A stretch of DNA of 64,000 bases from an uncultured Chitinophagaceae bacterium. Lineage in GTDB: Bacteria > Bacteroidota > Bacteroidia > Chitinophagales > Chitinophagaceae. The stretch covers positions 1 through 64,000 of the forward strand of contig CALCII010000022.1 in assembly GCA_937907395.1 (NCBI GenBank), read 5' to 3'. Under the pieces are notes generated by a model, which saw only the letters and a list, made by a program, of their open reading frames with translations, searched no databases and was not told the DNA's origin. Position numbers and translations under genes: made by a program. Shown piece after piece: positions 1 through 7,453 of the stretch. The first letter of the stretch is position 1. Each line of letters begins with the position of its first letter.

Positions 1-2
1 TC

Positions 3-1136
3 GAGCAGGTAGGAGCCGACAATGAATTTAAGACACATTTACAAAATAATCTGCCAGTAACTAAGAATGGATATTTGTATATTTACGTAAGTAATGAAAC
101 ACCAAATATCGATGTGTTCTTTGACAATGTACAGGTAACGCATATCCGTGGAGCATTAACGGAAGAAACGCATTATTATCCGTTCGGACTGACAATGGCG
201 GGGATAAGTAGTAAGGCGGCAGGGATTACGCCAAACAAAATTGGTATTACAAGTAAAGAAATGCAGAATAAAGAGTTTAGCGATGGAAGCGGCTTAGAAG
301 CCTATGATTTTGGGTTTAGAATGCAAGACCCTCAAATCGGAAGATGGTGGCAAATAGACCCCCTTGCTGAGAAGAATCATGATGCATCTCCGTATGTTTA
401 TTGCGGTAATAATCCTATAAGTTATGCTGACCCAGATGGCAGAGATGCTATTCTCACAATTACACGGGATAAAGACGGGAATTGGCATATTAATATATCA
501 GCAAAATATTATGTGACAGGGCGAGATGCAGATAGGTCAATAGATAAAGGAACAGGCAAGATGCGTGTTGAGAATGGAGTTGCTGAGTTAAATTACAGAC
601 TTAAAAAAACCTTTGCTAACTCAACAGTTAAAAATGAAGACGGCACAACTACATCGATAACTTTTGATTTGAAAGCAGAGTACAAACAGAACGTTAAAGA
701 AAGTGATTTAAAAGATGGTGAGAACATTATAGAGATAGATGCAAGTCAGGTTAATGGCCCGGGAAGTGGTAGAACAGTCTGGGATAAACGAGATAAAACA
801 CCCGAAGAGAAGCCGATTAATCAGAATGATAAGAAATGGGTACATACAAGACACTCATATGTTCATCCCACAGATTGGGCAAATACAGCTACTCATGAAG
901 CTGGGCATACGCTTGGTTTAAACGATAGATATACAAGTAATACAAGCAATCCTCATGAAGGTTATGAGTTTGATATAATGGGGTCTGGAAGAAACAACCT
1001 AGTCTCAGCACATTACGCAGATTGGAGTTTGTATGGAGTGAATAACTATAATAACACTAATGGTCAAAATCGTCATTTAATAGTCAACTATATAGACCTT
1101 CATCGCCGCACTTCACCACCTAAACCTAAAAAATAA
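3..1136 (+). CDS. RHS-repeat protein C-terminus with metzincin-like toxin tip (5' partial)
   Basis: The frame is open to the window edge, so the true start lies upstream. The first part has RHS-core features: a YYPFGL motif near 175-190, then a GRWWQIDP and SPYVYCGNNP core ending in DPDGRDA near 430-450. In RHS and other polymorphic toxins this motif marks the junction with a variable C-terminal effector. The tip (about 230 residues) carries HEAGHTLGLND at 894-926, the HExxHxxGxxD zinc site of metzincin-type peptidases, followed by FDIMGSG, which fits a Met-turn. The likely role is therefore a secreted or contact-delivered zinc protease toxin. A small secreted protein follows 6 bp downstream and is the natural immunity candidate. 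Family membership is clear. The protease activity and the target are inference. Confidence 0.85.
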   Translation, partial: EQVGADNEFKTHLQNNLPVTKNGYLYIYVSNETPNIDVFFDNVQVTHIRGALTEETHYYPFGLTMAGISSKAAGITPNKIGITSKEMQNKEFSDGSGLEAYDFGFRMQDPQIGRWWQIDPLAEKNHDASPYVYCGNNPISYADPDGRDAILTITRDKDGNWHINISAKYYVTGRDADRSIDKGTGKMRVENGVAELNYRLKKTFANSTVKNEDGTTTSITFDLKAEYKQNVKESDLKDGENIIEIDASQVNGPGSGRTVWDKRDKTPEEKPINQNDKKWVHTRHSYVHPTDWANTATHEAGHTLGLNDRYTSNTSNPHEGYEFDIMGSGRNNLVSAHYADWSLYGVNNYNNTNGQNRHLIVNYIDLHRRTSPPKPKK

Positions 1137-1142
1137 TAAAAA

Positions 1143-1676
1143 ATGAAATTGAGTTTTTTGTTTTTTTTAATGTTTATTGGTACGCTCTCTTTTGCACAGA
1201 AAGCTAAGAAAGTTGTTAAGGAAAAAGTCGGATTAATATTTATATCTTCTTTTACTCCGTTTGATTCAACTGGATTTGGTTCAAGTGATACAATTTATAT
1301 GAAAGCCACGGAAGATATCTTCATACCAATTAGAAAATATTGGAAAGCTGATAGTGTTTTTGAGCTGTTTAAAACCGATAACTTAATAAAAGGGTTTTGG
1401 CTCGGTAATTATAAAGAACGAAAACAGGTTTTATCTTACGCTCAATATGAGTACATTAGTAATGTTGACAGTTCAAGTTGTTATTATTCTTCTAGTTTTA
1501 GACTGATGCCAGTAAAACTAAGATACCGAGTGCTGTGGTATGGACAAGCTAATAACTGTAATCAAAACAAAATAGAAATACTGTCATCAGATAGGGTAAT
1601 AAAATTTAGTTACAATACATGGACTATAGAGATAATATCAATCACACCTCTTATAGATACAAAAGCCGCTCACTAA
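1143..1676 (+). CDS. Small secreted protein, candidate immunity to the RHS metalloprotease tip
   Basis: This 177-residue protein starts with a clear signal peptide (Lys then a Leu/Phe-rich core, cleavage around LSFAQ-KA). No recognised domain is seen. It begins 6 bp after the RHS stop and its stop codon lies inside a strong terminator, so RHS and this gene look like one transcription unit. In RHS and Wap systems the gene directly after the toxin tip normally encodes the cognate immunity protein. A secreted immunity protein would fit a toxin acting outside the cytoplasm. The immunity role rests only on position and size. It could also be an accessory secreted protein. Confidence 0.6.
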   Translation: MKLSFLFFLMFIGTLSFAQKAKKVVKEKVGLIFISSFTPFDSTGFGSSDTIYMKATEDIFIPIRKYWKADSVFELFKTDNLIKGFWLGNYKERKQVLSYAQYEYISNVDSSSCYYSSSFRLMPVKLRYRVLWYGQANNCNQNKIEILSSDRVIKFSYNTWTIEIISITPLIDTKAAH

Positions 1677-1687
1677 GCGGCTTTTGT
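1659..1687 (+). terminator. Intrinsic terminator after the RHS/immunity pair
   Basis: A perfect 12-bp inverted repeat (1659-1670 with 1676-1687, loop CACTA) has a GC-rich core GCCGCT/AGCGGC and ends in a T-rich 3' arm. It overlaps the stop codon of the upstream gene. Confidence 0.8.
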
Positions 1688-1690
1688 ATT

Positions 1691-1858
1691 TTACAGCGTT
1701 TGGAGCTTAGCGGACTTTATTAAACCATCAAGAGCATAGAGAATGTACTCTTTATCTTTATCGGGGAGGTTGTTTAAATCATTAAGCCGTTTTACCATGG
1801 CGGTATCTTTTAAGAAATTAGATTGTTTCTGCCGCTGTTGGTATTGGGAATAACGCAT
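1691..1858 (-). pseudogene. C-terminal remnant of a HTH-type regulator (decayed)
   Basis: On the minus strand an open frame of 55 codons ends at 1691. Its last 40 residues include LPDKDKEYILYALDGLIKSA, which resembles the tail following the DNA-binding domain in Bacteroidota XRE-family regulators. No helix-turn-helix domain is present, and the 5' end runs into the REP-like repeat at 1826-1903, so at most the tail of a gene survives. The family assignment is a resemblance only. Confidence 0.4.
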
Positions 1859-1903
1859 TACCGCCGTTGTTGTGTGTTTTCACCAACAACGACATCAAGG
1901 ATG
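1826..1903. repeat. REP-like repeat family 1, copy 1
   Basis: A 78-bp block is identical to 3499-3576. It contains a stem CGTTGTTG ... CAACAACG around a GTGTTTTCAC loop region. It lies upstream of a RAYT gene, the arrangement seen for REP sequences and the transposases that mobilise them. Similarity continues weakly for about 15 bp beyond the block. Confidence 0.75.
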
Positions 1904-1923
1904 TGCAGCTGAGAATACCTTTC

Positions 1924-1967
1924 CTTCGCAGCAACGTCTCTCGAAGAGGACGTTGCGTACTACGAAG
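1924..1967. repeat. REP-like palindrome family 2, copy 1
   Basis: The 44-bp element has outer arms CTTCG/CGAAG and an inner 8-bp palindrome GCAACGTC (1931-1938) with GACGTTGC (1949-1956). A second copy with two differences lies at 3008-3051. The element ends about 20 bp before the start of the first RAYT gene. Confidence 0.75.
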
Positions 1968-1987
1968 AAGAGTCTTACGTTTGTGTT

Positions 1988-2449
1988 ATGCCTGTTAATA
2001 ACACCATTCCATTCAGTGAGGGAATATTCTCTATTACATTTACTTGTGCCCGGTGGCTTCCGTTGATTGAGATGGTGAATGGCTATGATATTGTATATAA
2101 ATGGTTTGATCACCTTACATCCAAAGGCCATTTTATATCTGGTTATGTGATCATGCCCAACCATGTTCATGTACTTATTGGTTTTCGGAATGTCGATCAG
2201 TCAATCAATACTATAGTAGGCAATGGAAAGCGCTTTATGGCCTATGAAATCATAAATCGTTTAAAAGAGCAAAAGCAACTAATATTACTGAGACAACTGT
2301 CTGCATCTGTCGAGCCTGATCGAAAAGCGAATAGGAAACAACATGATGTATGGAAGTTATCGTTCGACTGGAAAAAATGTGAGTCTGGGAGGTTTATAGA
2401 ACAGAAGTTGGATTATTATCATAAAAATCCCTTGTTTCTAATGGGTTAA
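1988..2449 (+). pseudogene. REP-associated tyrosine transposase (RAYT), C-terminally truncated
   Basis: The 153-residue product belongs to the Y1 (IS200-like) HUH single-strand transposase superfamily. MPNHVHVLI carries the HUH metal-binding motif, and LDYYHKNP near the C-terminus matches the LDYIHxNP motif with the catalytic Tyr. Family members normally continue for tens of residues after this motif. Here the frame stops five residues later, where an unrelated coding remnant begins (2425-2619). REP-like palindromes lie directly upstream. The protein may be non-functional, although the visible catalytic residues are intact. Confidence 0.75.
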
Positions 2450-2619
2450 CATTGTTTAGGTTTGGTCAACCGCTAAGTAGTCAACGTGGTTCTATTGGCT
2501 GGGTTGTTGCTAATAGAAACTCTGGAAATGCCCGAGTTGCAACTGGAGATATACAAATTAATACTTCTGGAAGTCCAATCATATTTACTGGAGAAATAAC
2601 TAAGCTCTTAAATCGATAG
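2425..2619 (+). pseudogene. Orphan C-terminal fragment, possible displaced toxin tip
   Basis: A frame open from 2425 to the TAG at 2617-2619 encodes about 64 residues (for example SQRGSIGWVVANRNSGNARV) with no start codon of its own and no recognised domain. It overlaps the truncated end of the RAYT gene in another frame, and the next gene starts 1 bp after its stop. This looks like the 3' end of a larger gene whose 5' part was lost when the transposase sequence arrived. An orphan RHS-type tip is an attractive reading because the following genes look like an immunity cassette, but that is inference. Confidence 0.45.
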
Positions 2620-2620
2620 A

Positions 2621-3196
2621 ATGAAATACTGCATATTAATTTTACTTTCTATTACAATCATTTGTTGTAAAGAATCGACATCAAATAAAGTGGATAATAA
2701 AATTGAGTCTAGTAATACTAAAAAAACATATACTATAGTATCTGATACATTTTGTTATCGAGATGTGTTAAAAAATACGTACAAAGACTTAAAGGTATTA
2801 TCAGCTTGTTATATAATGCTTAACGATGTTGCAAGTGATAGCATAGCTTATGAATACAGTCAGGGGAGACTCAGGCAGACCTTAAATTTTGATATTAAAG
2901 GTAATATTCTAACATACACAAAAAATAGAGATACGATTGTGGTTAAAATATTATATATGGGCGAAGGTAGAAATAAACGAGTTGTACCACAACTAATTAA
3001 GCTTTTCCTTCTCAGCAACGTCTCTCGCAGAGGACGTTGCGTACTACGAAGAATAGGTTTCTTAAACGCAACGTCCCTTGGTTCAAGATATTCCACAATG
3101 AAGGATGGAACAATAAGAACAATTCATGAGTTGGGAGATGTTACAGTTATAACTGAGGAAGGGGGTAAAATTGTAGTAACCGTAATAACAAAATAG
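2621..3196 (+). CDS. Putative lipoprotein carrying an in-frame REP insertion
   Basis: The 191-residue product begins with a short lipoprotein-like signal (a hydrophobic Leu/Ile stretch ending in IICCKES, with Cys as the probable lipidation site). No known domain is recognised. The segment encoded by 3008-3051 is a copy of the palindromic element found at 1924-1967, read through in frame as an Arg-rich stretch (SNVSRRGRCVLRR) that does not resemble the rest of the protein. The next gene follows 5 bp downstream. Its place after the orphan fragment suggests a candidate immunity or accessory role. It may also be inactivated by the insertion. Confidence 0.55.
   Translation: MKYCILILLSITIICCKESTSNKVDNKIESSNTKKTYTIVSDTFCYRDVLKNTYKDLKVLSACYIMLNDVASDSIAYEYSQGRLRQTLNFDIKGNILTYTKNRDTIVVKILYMGEGRNKRVVPQLIKLFLLSNVSRRGRCVLRRIGFLNATSLGSRYSTMKDGTIRTIHELGDVTVITEEGGKIVVTVITK
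3008..3051. repeat. REP-like palindrome family 2, copy 2, inside a gene
   Basis: It is 44 bp long and matches 1924-1967 at 42 positions, including GCAACGTC ... GACGTTGC. It lies within the lipoprotein reading frame at 2621-3196 without breaking it. A further half-site GCAACGTC occurs at 3068-3075. Confidence 0.75.
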
Positions 3197-3201
3197 AAAG
3201 T

Positions 3202-3462
3202 ATGTATAAAGAGAAATTAATTAATGCTTTAAATAATTATGAAAGTGGTAAATCTAATGAAGAAGAACTGCAACTTTCAATAGAGTCAATTGCTTCAATG
3301 ATTTCTGAAAATTCTTTATATGAATTTCGCCAGTTTTTATTCGAAGTTGTTCGAGATTTGGAATTAATAATTTTTACTGTGAATTCCGATGAGAGTAGAG
3401 AAAAATGTTTACAACAAATTCAACTTATCAGGGTTAATCCAATGTATAAGGAATTGTTTTAA
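3202..3462 (+). CDS. Small acidic helical protein, possible immunity protein
   Basis: This 86-residue protein is Glu/Leu/Ser-rich and predicted largely helical, with no signal peptide or membrane segment. It starts 5 bp after the upstream lipoprotein gene, so the two are probably co-transcribed. Size, composition and position after a probable toxin-tip fragment fit the small immunity-like genes seen downstream of RHS tips in Bacteroidota. I do not recognise the family. Base composition is AT-rich like the rest of the island. Confidence 0.5.
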   Translation: MYKEKLINALNNYESGKSNEEELQLSIESIASMISENSLYEFRQFLFEVVRDLELIIFTVNSDESREKCLQQIQLIRVNPMYKELF

Positions 3463-3498
3463 TCTGTATTCAATATGTCTATTCTGCCGCTTTTGGTA

Positions 3499-3576
3499 TT
3501 TCTGCCGCTGTTGGTATTGGGAATAACGCATTACCGCCGTTGTTGTGTGTTTTCACCAACAACGACATCAAGGATG
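3499..3576. repeat. REP-like repeat family 1, copy 2
   Basis: Identical over 78 bp to 1826-1903. It is preceded by an 18-bp near-exact tandem duplication (3482-3499 and 3500-3517, one mismatch) and lies about 45 bp before the second RAYT gene. Confidence 0.75.
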
Positions 3577-3621
3577 AACAGTTGAGAATACGTTACTATA
3601 TTTGTTCTTGTTTGATAATCT

Positions 3622-4137
3622 ATGATTAATTCCGAGCATCATCCTCAGTTTTTCACTGCTACAATATTGGCGTGGAAGCATATGCTTTCAAATGATAAAT
3701 ACAAAGAAATATTACTAAACAGCCTTCGGTTTCTGGTTAAAGAACAGCGGGTAATTGTAAACAGCTTTGTAATTATGAGTAATCATATTCATCTTATCTG
3801 GCAAGCCGTAAATGGGTTCACTCCCCAACAAATACAACATAGTTTTTTGAAATTTACTGCACAGCAAATGAAGTTTGACCTGCAGCAACATAATCCGGAA
3901 TTATTAAAAGAGTTTCAGGTGAGTGCTGCAGACCGGCAGTATCAGTTTTGAGAACGGAATCCACTAAGTGTGGATTTGTATAGGGAAGAAGTATATTTTC
4001 AAAAATTGAACTATATTCACTATAACCCTGTTGAAGCCGGACTGTGTGAGGAGCCACAGAACTATCCCTATTCATCGGCAAGGTTTTACGAAACGTTAGT
4101 TGATGAATTTGGCTTTTTAACACATTGTAACGTATAG
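3622..4137 (+). pseudogene. REP-associated tyrosine transposase (RAYT) with in-frame TGA
   Basis: Reading through a TGA at 3949-3951 gives a single 171-codon frame that ends at the TAG at 4135-4137. The first part has SNHIHLIW, the HUH metal site of Y1 transposases. The part after the stop has YIHYNPVEAGLC with the catalytic Tyr and then the conserved YPYSSARFY tail. The context around the stop (YQF-stop-ERNPLS) matches the family motif YQFWERN, so a Trp codon TGG has become TGA. The frame is otherwise intact, which points to recent inactivation. REP-like hairpins lie on both sides (3499-3576 and 4158-4182). Confidence 0.85.
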
Positions 4138-4157
4138 TATGAGGGCTATGGTACATG

Positions 4158-4182
4158 GCCGTTGGTGATAACACCGAACGGC
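4158..4182. repeat. REP-like hairpin downstream of the second RAYT
   Basis: GCCGTTGGTG (4158-4167) pairs with CACC-G-AACGGC (4172-4182) with one bulged base. The GTTGGTG/CACCAAC-type core is shared with the family 1 repeats at 1826 and 3499, so the RAYT gene is bracketed by related palindromes. Confidence 0.5.
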
Positions 4183-4272
4183 GGCGGGCAGTGTGCAAGA
4201 ATGGGCAACAGGATAAGTTTCAGCTTGTGTAACACCAACAAGGCAAAAATTTTGTATCGGTAAATAAGACAG

Positions 4273-5514
4273 CTACCTCACCTGCCCATTCCCTTTCACC
4301 ATCCACTTCTCAGTTACCAGTTTCTCTAAGGCAAAAGGCCCACGGGCATGTAATTTTTGAGTGGAGATACCAATTTCGGCGCCGAGGCCAAACTCTTCAC
4401 CATCGGTAAAACGGGTACTGGCATTGTGATATACAGTGGCGGCATCCACGGTTTGTAAAAAGGCAGCAGCAACTTTTTTGTTCTTCGTTACGATGGCTTC
4501 GCTGTGTTTGGTGCTGTGTTCTTCAATATGTGCAAAGGCTTCCTGTTCGTTCTTCACAATTTTTACGGCACAGGTGAGACTTAAAAATTCCCGATAAAAA
4601 TCCTGATCCGTTGCTTTGTTTAGGAAAGGATAGCTTTTTAGAAGAGCAAATGATTTTTTATCAGCATACACAATCACGTCTTTCTCTTTAAACAGCGTTG
4701 AGAGTTTTGTTAGAAATGATGGTGCAATCGATTCATCAATCAGCACTGTATCCATAGCGTTGCATACGCTGGGCCTGCTGGTTTTGGCATTGTATACAAT
4801 ATTGACCGCCATATCCATATCTGCGTCTTTATGCACATATACATGACAAACACCGGCACCGGTTTCAATAACAGGTACCAGACTATTCTTACGAACATAT
4901 TGTATTAGAGAATCTGATCCCCGGGGAATAATTACATCCACCAACCTGGTTGCTGTAAATAAATCCTGCAATACTTCCCGTTGTGGCGGCAATAGCAAAA
5001 TGAGATGTTTGTCAAGCCCTTGATTGGAAAGAACTTTCTGAAACAGGGTTACAAGAATTGTATTTGTATGATGAGCATCACGGCTGCCCTTCAGTACACA
5101 GCCATTGCGACTTTTGATACACAGGGCAGCAATATCGGCCGTTACATTGGGCCTTGATTCATAAATAGCGGATACCACACCCAGGGGAACGGAAATTTTT
5201 TGCAACTTCAATCCATTGGGTAATGTTTTTTCAAGTAAGGTTTGTCCGCACGGATTGGGCAGCTTTGCCACTTTCTGAATACTGGCAGCAATTTGTCGGA
5301 TCCGTTCTTCATTGAGCAATAAACGATCTGTTTTGGTATAGCCGGGCTCCAGTGCTGCAATGTCTGCCTGGTTGGCTTTTATAATCTTTTTACTGTTGCT
5401 GATTAATTCATTGGCAAACTCTTTCAATAGTTTATTGATGAGCGTTTCTTTGGCTGATAGCAGGGATGTTGCAGACTGCCTGGTTTTTTTTATTTGCTGA
5501 TGAATTGGATTCAT
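4273..5514 (-). CDS. proA: Gamma-glutamyl phosphate reductase
   Basis: The enzyme reduces gamma-glutamyl phosphate to glutamate-5-semialdehyde with NADPH, the second step of proline synthesis in the cytoplasm. The 413-residue length is normal. Family motifs are visible: YESRPNVTADIAALC near residue 118, and the catalytic Cys251 in SRPSVCNAMDT. It lies 9 bp downstream of proB, so the two enzymes are almost certainly made from one mRNA. The third enzyme, ProC, is not in the window. Confidence 0.97.
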   Translation of the reverse strand: MNPIHQQIKKTRQSATSLLSAKETLINKLLKEFANELISNSKKIIKANQADIAALEPGYTKTDRLLLNEERIRQIAASIQKVAKLPNPCGQTLLEKTLPNGLKLQKISVPLGVVSAIYESRPNVTADIAALCIKSRNGCVLKGSRDAHHTNTILVTLFQKVLSNQGLDKHLILLLPPQREVLQDLFTATRLVDVIIPRGSDSLIQYVRKNSLVPVIETGAGVCHVYVHKDADMDMAVNIVYNAKTSRPSVCNAMDTVLIDESIAPSFLTKLSTLFKEKDVIVYADKKSFALLKSYPFLNKATDQDFYREFLSLTCAVKIVKNEQEAFAHIEEHSTKHSEAIVTKNKKVAAAFLQTVDAATVYHNASTRFTDGEEFGLGAEIGISTQKLHARGPFALEKLVTEKWMVKGNGQVR

Positions 5515-5523
5515 ATTGTTGAA

Positions 5524-6558
5524 TTAAAACAACACAATATCATTAGCGTGTGCTGCGATACAATTTTTTGTTTTTATATTTTCTTCAATTTCAAGATGGC
5601 TCAGTCTTGTTTTGGCCACACCGGCAATGGATTGATTTTCGGTAATGAGCTGCACTACTTGTCCGGCAGTAAATGTTCCGGATACTTTTTTAATCCCAAC
5701 GGTTAATAAACTTTTACGGGCATGTAAGGCCTTTTCAGCACCGGCATCTATCACAATTTCACCCGTGGTAACAGATCCGCTCATGAGCCATTTTTGCCGG
5801 GCTTTCAGGGTTGATCGTGCAGCATGAAAATAACTTCCCTTTTCCTGCTCCAATGTTTTTTGCAGCGGTTCATTTCCGTCGAGTCCGGTCATAAACACTT
5901 CTATTCCCAACGAAGTAGCTAATTGAGTAAATGTGATTTTCGATAACATGCCGCCTAAACCAACAGAAGATTTATCGGTACGTATATAGGATAGAATTTC
6001 GCTATTGATAGATTTGATCTCTGTCACTAATTCTTTACGATCATTAAAGAATCCGCCACTGGAAGTGCAAAGGATCAACTGTTGAGCATTAAATCCAATC
6101 GCCAGTAAGGTTGCCAGCTCATCGTTATCAGAAAATTTTAGTTCATGGTTGCTGATGAGGTCGTTTTCATTCACAATGGGAATGATGTTATTCTTCCAGA
6201 ATTCATGGAAGGTATCCTGTAATTGCAAAAATTGTACACGGTTGCTGAAGTGATGACGTTCGCACAATGCCTGGGCAACTGTTACTCCGTGTTTGGCAAA
6301 ATACTTCTGATATAAACGAATCAAAATGGGATTGCCAATGGCTGCTGCTGCTTTTCGTTGAACCAATGTTCCTTTGTAATTCGCAATTGCAGATTTGCCG
6401 CAGGCCACCGCACCACTTGATACCAGTATAATCGTGTGTGTATTGGACAGTTCATGTACTTCCGAAGCAATTTTTTTAATTGCCTGCTCATTGATCTGTC
6501 CGTCTTTTCCTGATAAAACAGCCGAACCGAATTTTATAACTAAAATGTCTTTTGCCAT
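5524..6558 (-). CDS. proB: Glutamate 5-kinase
   Basis: The enzyme phosphorylates glutamate with ATP to start proline synthesis. The 344-residue protein has an amino-acid-kinase domain (VIKFGSAVLSG at about residues 7-17, then LVSSGAVACG, and the substrate-site VNENDLIS and FSDNDELA) followed by a C-terminal PUA domain (about 255-340). In characterised homologues the PUA domain influences proline feedback inhibition. It is the first gene of the proBA operon. No attenuator or riboswitch was recognised in the 94 bp upstream. Confidence 0.97.
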   Translation of the reverse strand: MAKDILVIKFGSAVLSGKDGQINEQAIKKIASEVHELSNTHTIILVSSGAVACGKSAIANYKGTLVQRKAAAAIGNPILIRLYQKYFAKHGVTVAQALCERHHFSNRVQFLQLQDTFHEFWKNNIIPIVNENDLISNHELKFSDNDELATLLAIGFNAQQLILCTSSGGFFNDRKELVTEIKSINSEILSYIRTDKSSVGLGGMLSKITFTQLATSLGIEVFMTGLDGNEPLQKTLEQEKGSYFHAARSTLKARQKWLMSGSVTTGEIVIDAGAEKALHARKSLLTVGIKKVSGTFTAGQVVQLITENQSIAGVAKTRLSHLEIEENIKTKNCIAAHANDIVLF

Positions 6559-6652
6559 CAGGGTAGCAAGTTATTGAATAACTCGAAGGAATGAGAAGGA
6601 TGGATGTAAAACTTGCTATAACGAATGTACGTTGGCGGGGCGGGGTGAATGC

Positions 6653-7453
6653 TTACTCATTCAACTGGTAAAGCTCCAGCCAGCGTTCCAGTAAATCTTT
6701 TTCCATGATGCGGAGTAATTGTTTTTTGCCCGCATAGGATTGTTGCAATTGTTTTAACTGTTGTTGTATGATTTCGTAATCTTCTTTCTTAGGTAACAAA
6801 AGCAGGAATGGATGAGGTGCTTCCTGTTTGCTTCCGGTAGGCGAACAGGTCCAGCTGATGCGGACTGCAGTTTGTGTATTGTCGGGCAACCAATGTTCCG
6901 GTATCAGCAATGAATTCTGTTTATGGATTACGGTATCAAATTCATTTCCGTTAATGATCATTTGAATCTTGTAAGGGATATTCGCCTGCTCGGGTTTCCA
7001 AGTGAGTTTTATCTTGTTGGTAAAAACAAAAACACTGTCCTGTGGTAGTTGCATGGGTTGCTTTCCTCTGAAAACAAAGGCCCCAACATTCTGTTTTTCT
7101 TCTTTTCCGTTTCCGCTCAGGAATTTTTCAAATACATACGAAAAGAAACTGGCAGAGGTAGTACTCTTTTTTACATTGCTGAACAATGATTTCAGTTGAG
7201 CATACGTATAGGTGCCGGTTTTGTTCAGTAATAATGATTTGCCATCCTGCTGAATAATCATGACATCGGATTGTTCATTGATGAGCAGGCTCTGATTTGC
7301 TTTCACAAACATCCCACGTTTAGCTTTTTCCTTCATTCCATCGTGCAACCAATGCACTTCTTTGTTGACATGGTATAACAAATACTGATCTGTTGCTGCC
7401 AAAGATGACAGTACTGTTAGCAGTAGTATTTGTATCATCAACAGTTTACGCAT
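6653..7453 (-). CDS. Secreted FecR-like protein paired with the CHASE2 gene
   Basis: I place the start at the ATG at 7453. It overlaps the end of the CHASE2 gene by 8 bp (ATGCGTAA), a sign of translational coupling. The 266-residue product has a signal peptide (Leu-rich, cleavage near SSLAA-TD). After it comes a stretch like a FecR/beta-sandwich ligand domain (residues about 30-75, VKANQSLLINEQSDVMII then a DGKSLLLNKTGTY pattern). The C-terminal part is Gln/Leu-rich and probably a coiled coil (about 220-260). FecR-like proteins often accompany CHASE2 proteins in other bacteria. The domain call is tentative and the function unknown. Confidence 0.6.
   Translation of the reverse strand: MRKLLMIQILLLTVLSSLAATDQYLLYHVNKEVHWLHDGMKEKAKRGMFVKANQSLLINEQSDVMIIQQDGKSLLLNKTGTYTYAQLKSLFSNVKKSTTSASFFSYVFEKFLSGNGKEEKQNVGAFVFRGKQPMQLPQDSVFVFTNKIKLTWKPEQANIPYKIQMIINGNEFDTVIHKQNSLLIPEHWLPDNTQTAVRISWTCSPTGSKQEAPHPFLLLLPKKEDYEIIQQQLKQLQQSYAGKKQLLRIMEKDLLERWLELYQLNE

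Noticed and set aside
3949..3951. The in-frame TGA as a recoded Trp or selenocysteine codon
   Set aside because: Other genes in the window use TGA as a normal stop (for example 21437 and 23581), and no selenocysteine-type stem-loop is seen after it. A plain nonsense mutation is simpler.
7002..7199. Small plus-strand frames within the proB to caspase region
   Set aside because: Compositionally these are reverse readings of genes with clear motifs, without start context.
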